From Reyranella sp. (GTDB lineage: Bacteria; Pseudomonadota; Alphaproteobacteria; Reyranellales; Reyranellaceae), in contig JADHLS010000009.1 of assembly GCA_016780605.1 (NCBI GenBank), positions 1-19,123 of the forward strand: DNA of 19,123 nt, given 5' to 3'. A program made the translations under genes and the position numbers. The notes beneath the pieces are model-generated. The model was not told the DNA's origin. It saw only the letters and a program-made list of their open reading frames with translations, and did not search any database. Shown here one piece after another: positions 13,986 through 19,123 of this stretch (within the stretch, counting starts at the first letter, position 1; every line of letters starts with the position of its first letter).

Positions 13986-16513
13986 TGGCGATGACGGCGA
14001 GCGACGCCGCCGGACGGAGCGAACGCGGCCTCGGCGAGGACGAGGCGCGGACCCGCCTTCGGTTGGAAGGCTTCAACGACCTGCCGTCGACCGAACGTCG
14101 GACGCTCCTGAACATCGTCACTGGTGTGCTGCGTGAGCCGATGTTCGCCCTGCTGCTGGGGGCGGGAGCGATCTATCTGGTGCTGGGCGACGTCACCGAA
14201 GCAGCCGTGCTGCTGGCGTTCGCTACCCTGTCGGTCTCGATCACCGTCATCCAGGAGACGCGTAGCGAGCGCGTCCTCGAGGCGCTGCGCGACGTCGCCA
14301 GCCCGCGAGCGCTGGTGGTCCGCGACGGCGTGCGGCGTCGTATCCCGGGCCGCGAGGTGGTGCGGGGCGACACGATCGTGCTGCTCGAGGGGGACCGTGT
14401 TCCGGCTGACGCCGTGTTGGTGGCCGCCAGCGGACTGGTGGTCGACGAATCGCTGCTGACGGGCGAATCCATCGCCGTGCGAAAGTCGATCGCGGTGGGT
14501 CCGGTCGACATGGCCCGACCCGGCGGCGAGAACACGCCTTTCGTCTATTCGGGGACACTGGTGGTCCATGGCGAGGGCCTTGCCGTCGTCCGCGCGACCG
14601 GGCCGCGCAGCGAGCTTGGCCGCATCGGCCAGGCGCTGCGCAAGATCGAGGCCGAGCCGCCGCGTCTGCAGACGGAGACACGCCGGCTGGTACGCATCTT
14701 TGCCGCTGTAGGCATCGGCGCCAGCCTGGTCGTCGTCCTTCTCTACGGCCTGATCCACGGAGACTGGCTGCACGCGGTGCTGGGCGGCATCGCGCTCGGC
14801 ATGTCCATGCTCCCCGAGGAGTTCCCGCTGGTGCTCGCCGCTTTCATGGTGATGGGCGCCTGGCGGCTGTCGCGGGCGCGCGTGCTGACGCGCCGTGCCG
14901 CCGCCATCGAGATGCTGGGAGCCGCGACCGTCCTGTGCACGGACAAGACCGGCACGCTGACCGAAAATCGCATGGCCGTCGCCGAGCTCGCCGCACCGGG
15001 CATCCGGTGGCGTCGGGAGGGCGAGGTCCCGGAAGCCCTGGTGACGCTGCTCGAGACGGCACGGCTGGCCAGCTCGCCGCAGCCTTCCGATCCGATGGAG
15101 CGGGCGATCGCGGAACTCTCCACGCGGCCCGACTTGATGGCGGGCCGGACGCTGGTCCATCGTTATGGCCTCAGGGCCGACCTGCTCGCCATGACCAATG
15201 TCTGGCGCGACAGGCAAAGCGGCGAGCTGCAGGTCGCGGCCAAGGGGGCGCCGGAGACGATTGCCGAACTGTGTCGCCTCGACGTCGCGGAGCTAGGCTG
15301 GCTGCAGCGCACCCTTGACGAGATGGCGGCCGACGGGATCCGCGTGCTGGGCGTCGCCGGTGCCACCCATGAGGGGGCGTTGCCGGTGTCTCAGGCATCC
15401 TTCGCCTTTCGCTTCATCGGCCTGATCGGCTTTTCCGATCCCTTGCGCGCCAACGTTCCCGGCGCCGTGAGCGAATGCCGCTCAGCTGGCGTTCGCGTCC
15501 TGATGGTGACGGGCGACTATCCGGCGACGGCGCAGGCCATCGCCGAGCGCGCGGGCCTCACCGGCGCCGGCGCGATCGATGGCGGGGAACTCGCCACCCT
15601 CGATCAGACGGCGCTGCAGCAGCGTCTGCGCACCGCCGACGTTTTTGCCCGTGTCATGCCGGAGCAGAAGCTGCGCATCGTCGAGGCGCTGAAGGCCAAC
15701 GGTGAGGTCGTTGCCATGACGGGTGACGGCGTGAACGACGCCCCGGCTCTCAAGGCGGCGCATATCGGGGTGGCGATGGGCGGCCGCGGCACCGACGTTG
15801 CGCGCGAAGCGTCCTCGATCGTGCTGCTGGATGACGATTTCGGCTCGATCGTACGGACCATCCGGCTCGGCCGCAGGATCTACGACAACCTTCGCAAGGC
15901 CAGCATCTACATCGTGGCAGTGCACGTGCCGATCGCCGGTCTCGCCCTGTTGCCGCTGTTGCTGGGGCTGCCCCTGATGTTGCTGCCCGTCCATATCGCC
16001 TTTCTCGAGATGGTGATCGACCCCGCCTGCTCGATCGTCTTCGAGGCGGAGCCGGCGGAACGCGACCTGATGCAACGGCCGCCGCGATCCGCGGACAGCC
16101 GGCTGTTGTCCGGGGCAATGGCCGGCTGGGGCCTGCTGCAGGGCGGCCTTGCGTTCGCGGCCTTGAGCGCCGTCCTGCTGGCAGGCGTGGCGCGCGGCAT
16201 GCCGGAGGATGAGTTGCGGGCGTTGCTGTTCACGTCGCTGGTGCTGGTCAATATCAGTCTGATCCTTGTCAATCGCTCCTTCTCCTCCTCGTTGCTGGTG
16301 GCTTTACGTCGTCGCAACACCTTCCTGTGGCTGTTGGTCTCGGTGGTTGTCGCGATGCTGACGTTGGCGCTCGCCTGGCCGCCGGCCATGGAGCTGTTCC
16401 GCTTTGGACCGTTGCATCTCGATGACTTCGCCGTTTCGGCTGGCGCGGGCGTGGCCCTGCTCGTCGTCATGGAGCTACTGAAGCCCCTTTGGCGGGTAAG
16501 TTTCCGAAACTGA
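13985..16513 (+). CDS. P2-like cation-transporting P-type ATPase
   Basis: An 842-residue P-type ATPase. It has an N-terminal cation-ATPase segment (GLGEDEARTRLRLEGFNDLP), the actuator motif LLTGES (T159-S162), span-4 motif MLPEEFPLVLAAF (P277), the phosphorylation site CTDKTGTLTENRM (D320), a nucleotide-binding domain with KGAPE, and the hinge MTGDGVNDAPALK (D581). Span 6 reads HIAFLEMVIDPACSIVFEAEP, with acidic residues that could bind a cation. There is no N-terminal metal-binding domain and no CPC motif, so it is not a copper or zinc P1B pump; it resembles the Ca2+/Mn2+/Na+ (P2) group. PEEFP replaces the usual PEGLP of SERCA-like pumps, so the ion is uncertain. The start overlaps the preceding stop; a second ATG at 13991 is possible. 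Confidence 0.9.
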   Translation: MAMTASDAAGRSERGLGEDEARTRLRLEGFNDLPSTERRTLLNIVTGVLREPMFALLLGAGAIYLVLGDVTEAAVLLAFATLSVSITVIQETRSERVLEALRDVASPRALVVRDGVRRRIPGREVVRGDTIVLLEGDRVPADAVLVAASGLVVDESLLTGESIAVRKSIAVGPVDMARPGGENTPFVYSGTLVVHGEGLAVVRATGPRSELGRIGQALRKIEAEPPRLQTETRRLVRIFAAVGIGASLVVVLLYGLIHGDWLHAVLGGIALGMSMLPEEFPLVLAAFMVMGAWRLSRARVLTRRAAAIEMLGAATVLCTDKTGTLTENRMAVAELAAPGIRWRREGEVPEALVTLLETARLASSPQPSDPMERAIAELSTRPDLMAGRTLVHRYGLRADLLAMTNVWRDRQSGELQVAAKGAPETIAELCRLDVAELGWLQRTLDEMAADGIRVLGVAGATHEGALPVSQASFAFRFIGLIGFSDPLRANVPGAVSECRSAGVRVLMVTGDYPATAQAIAERAGLTGAGAIDGGELATLDQTALQQRLRTADVFARVMPEQKLRIVEALKANGEVVAMTGDGVNDAPALKAAHIGVAMGGRGTDVAREASSIVLLDDDFGSIVRTIRLGRRIYDNLRKASIYIVAVHVPIAGLALLPLLLGLPLMLLPVHIAFLEMVIDPACSIVFEAEPAERDLMQRPPRSADSRLLSGAMAGWGLLQGGLAFAALSAVLLAGVARGMPEDELRALLFTSLVLVNISLILVNRSFSSSLLVALRRRNTFLWLLVSVVVAMLTLALAWPPAMELFRFGPLHLDDFAVSAGAGVALLVVMELLKPLWRVSFRN

Positions 16514-16579
16514 CGGTTGAGACAGATCGAGATTCCGCCACGCGGGTTGTGCTAGCGTATCTCGATGGAGGACATCGCG

Positions 16580-16909
16580 ATGGCCAAGACCAGCAAGGAC
16601 ACATTCGGCTATCTCGGCACCGAGCGGATGGAGGTGCGCGAGCTGCTTGGGCAGCTCGCCACGGCGCTCGAGGAGATGGCCAAGGCCGAGGGCGCCGAAG
16701 CGATCAAGACAGCGCGCGAGACGGCGCGGCGGCTTGCACGCGAAGCCGAGTCCCTGGTCGACGATTTCGCCGCGAAGGCCGAGGACGCCAAGACGGCCGC
16801 AAGCGAGCACCGCGACGAGCTTGAAGGCCTGATCCGCGAGCGGCCCTGGGTCGCCTTGTCGCTGGCGGCTGCCGCGGGCTTCCTGCTGGCCACCTTGGTA
16901 CGCCGATGA
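16580..16909 (+). CDS. YqjD/ElaB-like DUF883 membrane-anchored protein
   Basis: A 109-residue protein with a long charged amphipathic helix (about residues 15-80, rich in Ala, Glu and Lys) and a C-terminal membrane anchor, RERPWVALSLAAAAGFLLAT, ending LVRR. This matches the DUF883/YqjD-ElaB family, whose Escherichia coli members bind ribosomes at the inner membrane in stationary phase; that role is not shown here. The start at 16580 is chosen because GGAGG lies 8 bases upstream, while the ATG at 16565 overlaps that site. It is followed by a YqjE-like gene, the common pairing. Confidence 0.87.
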   Translation: MAKTSKDTFGYLGTERMEVRELLGQLATALEEMAKAEGAEAIKTARETARRLAREAESLVDDFAAKAEDAKTAASEHRDELEGLIRERPWVALSLAAAAGFLLATLVRR

Positions 16910-16938
16910 GGGTGCGGCGATGAGGGTGCGCCGATGAG
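16897..16938 (+). repeat. Three tandem copies of a 14-bp unit at the YqjD/YqjE-like gene junction
   Basis: GGTACGCCGATGAG (16897-16910), GGTGCGGCGATGAG (16911-16924) and GGTGCGCCGATGAG (16925-16938) are near-identical direct repeats. Each contains an overlapping ATGA. The first holds the stop of the DUF883 gene and the third the start of the next gene. The GAGGG formed at the junction of copies 2 and 3 lies 7 bases before that start and can act as its ribosome-binding site. Confidence 0.9.
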
Positions 16939-17215
16939 CGAACAGGGCACACCGCTGCTCGCAGTGGTGCTGCGGACCCTGGCGGCCGTCGCTGGAGTCG
17001 CAGCAGCCAATGCCGGACGGCGCGTCGCCGTCGCTGCAGCGGGCTATCTCGTCGTCGCGGGACTTTTTGTCGCGAGCCTCTGTTTTCTCACCCTGGCCGG
17101 CTACCGCGCGATCGCCCTCGCCCTGGGCGATGTCTATGCCGCCCTGATCGTCGGCTGCGCCTACCTTGGCGTGGGCCTTTTGGTGGCGCTCTTTCTCGCC
17201 ATCCGCCGCCGCTGA
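16934..17215 (+). CDS. YqjE-like / phage-holin-superfamily membrane protein
   Basis: A 93-residue protein with two clear membrane spans (about residues 33-56, AAGYLVVAGLFVASLCFLTL, and 64-89, ending in LFLAIRRR) and a weakly hydrophobic N-terminal helix rich in Ala and Val. Layout and position after a DUF883 gene match YqjE-like proteins, classed in a holin-like superfamily by topology although they are not phage genes. Its function is unknown. The start at 16934 lies in the third copy of a 14-bp repeat and is preceded by GAGGG. Confidence 0.78.
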   Translation: MSEQGTPLLAVVLRTLAAVAGVAAANAGRRVAVAAAGYLVVAGLFVASLCFLTLAGYRAIALALGDVYAALIVGCAYLGVGLLVALFLAIRRR

Positions 17216-17226
17216 GAGCGGCGACC

Positions 17227-17242
17227 TACGTAGAATCCCTTA
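17227..17242 (+). promoter_or_regulatory. Putative FixJ-binding site upstream of fixK
   Basis: TACGTAGAATCCCTTA resembles the FixJ site known from rhizobial fixK promoters (TACGTAGTTTCCC-like). It includes a perfect 8-base palindrome, CTACGTAG, at 17226-17233. It lies 77 bases before the fixK start, in the only sizeable gap of this part of the window (17216-17319), and fits a position upstream of a FixJ-dependent promoter. No second copy was noticed in the other intergenic gaps. Confidence 0.75.
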
Positions 17243-17319
17243 GATCAATACCTGAATGGTGGGTCATCCGGCGAAAGCGTACTCGGGAGGCATCGGACGC
17301 TCATTTGACGGAGACTGCC

Positions 17320-17997
17320 ATGCAAGCCCAGAGCCTCGCCGCTTCCCAGGCCTCCAAGTTTCCTGCTGCGGTATTCGGCCTTCGCGCCCCGGCAGGTCGC
17401 ATGCCGGCAGGCACCCAGATGATGCTGGCCAAGGGCGAGGAGCTCTTCGCCGAGGGCGACGAGGCCGAATACTTCTACCAGGTCGTCTCGGGCGCCATCC
17501 GCTCCTACAAGCTGCTGAGTGACGGGCGCCGCCAGATCGACGCTTTCCACCTGCCGGGCGACATCTTCGGCCTGGAGGCGGGCAAGGAGCATCGTTTCTC
17601 CGCCGAAGCCGTGGGCGACGTCCAGGTCATCGCCTTTCGCCGCAACCGGCTGGCGGCGCTGATCGAGGACGATGCCGCCTTCCGCGACCGCATCATGACG
17701 GCGACGTTGCGCAGCCTGCAGCGGGCCCAGGATCACATGCTGCTGCTGGGCCGCAAGACGGCGCAGGAGAAGCTTGCCACCTTCCTGCTCGACATGGCCG
17801 ACCGCATCTCCAAGGACGATGAGCATTTCGATCTGCCGATGCAGCGCTCGGATATCGCCGACCATCTCGGGCTCACCATCGAGACGGTGTCGCGCACGCT
17901 CACCCAGTTCGCGCGCAGCGGCCTGATCCAGCTGATGCCGGCCAGCCGCTCGATCGGTCTCTGCAACAAGATGGCGTTGAAGAGCCTTGATGCCTGA
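17320..17997 (+). CDS. fixK: FixK-type CRP/FNR transcription regulator
   Basis: A 225-residue CRP/FNR protein: a cyclic-nucleotide-binding-like beta barrel (about 35-120), a long dimer helix (about 122-160) and a winged helix-turn-helix (about 172-215) with recognition helix LTIETVSRTLTQF. E188, S191 and R192 match the FNR/FixK residues that read TTGAT. The FNR iron-sulfur cysteines are absent; the only cysteine is C215 near the C terminus. It therefore should not sense oxygen itself and is a FixK rather than an FNR/FnrN. The start at 17320 has GGAG 6 bases upstream; a TTG at 17305 is less likely. A FixJ-like site upstream and FixK-type boxes elsewhere in the window make it the probable hub of the regulon. 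Confidence 0.93.
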   Translation: MQAQSLAASQASKFPAAVFGLRAPAGRMPAGTQMMLAKGEELFAEGDEAEYFYQVVSGAIRSYKLLSDGRRQIDAFHLPGDIFGLEAGKEHRFSAEAVGDVQVIAFRRNRLAALIEDDAAFRDRIMTATLRSLQRAQDHMLLLGRKTAQEKLATFLLDMADRISKDDEHFDLPMQRSDIADHLGLTIETVSRTLTQFARSGLIQLMPASRSIGLCNKMALKSLDA

Positions 17998-18000
17998 GAG

Positions 18001-18013
18001 GCCCGTTCCGGGC
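18001..18013 (+). other. Small hairpin between fixK and the phasin-like gene
   Basis: GCCCG-TTC-CGGGC is a perfect 5-bp stem with a 3-base loop, 3 bases after the fixK stop. There is no T-run behind it, so it is not a convincing terminator; it may limit read-through or protect the fixK message end. Confidence 0.35.
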
Positions 18014-18033
18014 GGAAACCAGCGGAGGGAGAG

Positions 18034-18357
18034 ATGACTGAAGCAGCATTTCCGAACCCGACGATGTGGATGATGCATGCCGCCGACGGCTGCCAAGCCT
18101 GTCTCGAAGCCTACAACGATTGGCAAAAGGAGGTGGCGCGGTTCGCCGATCGGCGGTTTGCCGAGAACCGCCGGGCCTGGGACGCGTTCATGTCCTCGCG
18201 CGACTTCGCCGGTGCGATGAAGGTCCAGCAGGAATGGGCGCAGCAGGCTGCGACCGACTACACGCAGGAGGCGACAAGGCTTGGCCGGCTGATCACCAGC
18301 CTGTCGCTGACCGGCACCACGCCTGCGGTCCACGATTCGGCGGCGCTGGTCGCCTGA
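18034..18357 (+). CDS. Short phasin-like protein
   Basis: A 107-residue, mostly helical, soluble protein. The stretch NDWQKEVARFADRRFAENRR and the later KVQQEWAQQAATDYTQEATR resemble the helical repeats of the phasin family, which coats polyhydroxyalkanoate granules; many short family members have other or unknown roles. Aromatic residues are frequent in the first helix (WMM, YNDW). GGAGGGAG lies just before the start. It is 36 bases after fixK and 29 bases before the second CBS-BON gene, all in one direction, so it could be transcribed with either. Confidence 0.7.
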   Translation: MTEAAFPNPTMWMMHAADGCQACLEAYNDWQKEVARFADRRFAENRRAWDAFMSSRDFAGAMKVQQEWAQQAATDYTQEATRLGRLITSLSLTGTTPAVHDSAALVA

Positions 18358-18386
18358 CCGCTCCTGTTACATTTGAGGAGATCGCC

Positions 18387-19085
18387 ATGCGCGCAAAGGA
18401 TGTCATGACCCGAGACGTCGTCTGCATTGGCATCAAGGAGTCCATATTCGACGCGGCCGAGGTCCTGCTGGGCGCCGGCGTCAGCGCCGCCCCCGTGGTC
18501 GACGGCAAAGGCCTGGTGATCGGCATCGTGAGCGAGGCCGACCTCCTGCGCCGCGCCGAGATCGGCACCGCGCCGGCGCGCAAGTCATGGCTGGCGAGGC
18601 TGCTCGCGAGCGACGCCGCCGCGGCCCACGAGTTCGTCAGCGCCCACACCCGGAAGGTATCGGATGTCATGACGCGCACCGTCGTGACGACCAGTGAGGA
18701 CGCGATGCTTGCCGACGTGGTCGACCTCATGGAACAGCACAACGTGAAGCGCATCCCCGTGGTGCGCGACGGCAAGCTGCTTGGCATCGTGAGCCGCTCC
18801 GACATCCTGGAGGCGCTGCTGTCGCGCGAGCCGGAAGGGCCGGCGGTGCAGCCGAGCGATCAGGAGACGCGCCGCGCCGTCGTCGAGGCGCTCGAGAAGC
18901 AGCCCTGGGCCACGCGCTGGCCGACGAATGTTTTCGCCAATGACGGCGTGGTCCACCTGTGGGGCTTCGTCGACGACGACGAGGTGCGCAAGGCCTATCG
19001 CGTCGCCGCCGAGAACGTGCCCGGCGTGCGCAAGGTGAAGAGCCATCTGCGCGCCCTGCCGGCGTCGGTCGCCCTTGGCGGCTGA
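18387..19085 (+). CDS. CBS-CBS-BON domain protein (second copy)
   Basis: A 232-residue paralogue of the protein at 9935-10627. CBS domains cover about residues 1-58 and 89-146 (APVVDGKGLVIGIVSEADLL and RIPVVRDGKLLGIVSRSDIL) and a BON domain about 158-225 (VVHLWGFVDDDEVRKAYRVA). GAGGAG lies 6 bases before the start. The shared stretch KSWLxRLL at residues 66-73 between the CBS domains shows that both copies come from one ancestor. It is probably co-transcribed with the phasin-like gene, since no FixK-type box lies directly upstream; a box directly follows its stop. Confidence 0.88.
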   Translation: MRAKDVMTRDVVCIGIKESIFDAAEVLLGAGVSAAPVVDGKGLVIGIVSEADLLRRAEIGTAPARKSWLARLLASDAAAAHEFVSAHTRKVSDVMTRTVVTTSEDAMLADVVDLMEQHNVKRIPVVRDGKLLGIVSRSDILEALLSREPEGPAVQPSDQETRRAVVEALEKQPWATRWPTNVFANDGVVHLWGFVDDDEVRKAYRVAAENVPGVRKVKSHLRALPASVALGG

Positions 19086-19099
19086 TTGATCTTGGTCAA
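19086..19099. promoter_or_regulatory. FNR/FixK-type box at the right edge
   Basis: TTGATCTTGGTCAA starts on the base after the CBS-BON stop codon. It has a perfect left arm and the common GTCAA right arm. It most likely controls a gene beyond the window on the plus strand, since no minus-strand gene begins just left of it. Confidence 0.8.
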
Positions 19100-19123
19100 G
19101 GCAGCCAAGGTCGACCGCGCCTA

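Noticed and set aside
13748..15217. Open frame of 489 codons on the minus strand opposite the P-type ATPase
   Set aside because: His/Arg/Gln-rich composition without domains; it mirrors the codon bias of the real gene.
16517..16530. TTGAGACAGATCGA before the YqjD-like gene as a FixK-type box
   Set aside because: The right arm ends CGA instead of CAA, breaking the TTG-N8-CAA pattern; at most a half-site.
17234..17247. ATCCCTTAGATCAA before fixK as an autoregulatory FixK box
   Set aside because: Only the ATCAA arm is present; the left arm has no TTG. The sequence is better explained by the overlapping FixJ-like site.

Overview
The window is GC-rich, densely coded DNA that reads as the microaerobic-respiration regulon of an alphaproteobacterium. 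The evidence is a cbb3 oxidase operon in FixNOQP-GHI order, an oxygen sensor pair resembling rhizobial FixL/FixJ, a FixK-type regulator, and repeated 14-bp FNR/FixK-type boxes (TTG-N8-CAA). Genus cannot be fixed from the sequence; a free-living Rhodospirillales or Hyphomicrobiales member would fit. No tRNA, rRNA, CRISPR array or mobile element is seen.

Layout. (1) 1-5765, minus strand: ccoN-ccoO-ccoQ-ccoP-ccoG-ccoH-ccoI, i.e. the three-subunit oxidase plus its small subunit and the assembly genes; ccoI (copper P-type ATPase) runs off the left edge. (2) 5766-9924: a FixK-type box lies between ccoN and a divergent DUF2189 membrane protein. The DUF2189 gene overlaps tail to tail with a TauE/SafE-like (DsbD_2/UreH-like) membrane protein. 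A second box sits between that gene and a tandem universal stress protein, hemN and 71-residue protein operon. (3) 9935-13027: a CBS-CBS-BON protein on the minus strand, a third box, then fixL-fixJ and a receiver-only response regulator with its own box. (4) 13041-17215: a membrane protein resembling an ABC-exporter transmembrane domain with no ATPase, overlapping a P2-like P-type ATPase, followed by a YqjD/YqjE-like pair. (5) 17216-19123: fixK behind a FixJ-like site, a short phasin-like protein, a second CBS-CBS-BON protein, and a final box at the right edge serving a gene outside the window.

Working model (inference from families and sites): heme-based FixL senses low oxygen and phosphorylates FixJ; FixJ activates fixK through the TACGTAG site; FixK binds the boxes and turns on the oxidase, oxygen-independent heme synthesis (hemN), stress proteins, the CBS proteins and possibly a receiver protein that feeds back on the phosphorelay. 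The least explained part is the ATPase-less ABC-like protein coupled to a cation P-type ATPase, which sits inside the regulatory block directly after the FixK-box-linked receiver gene.
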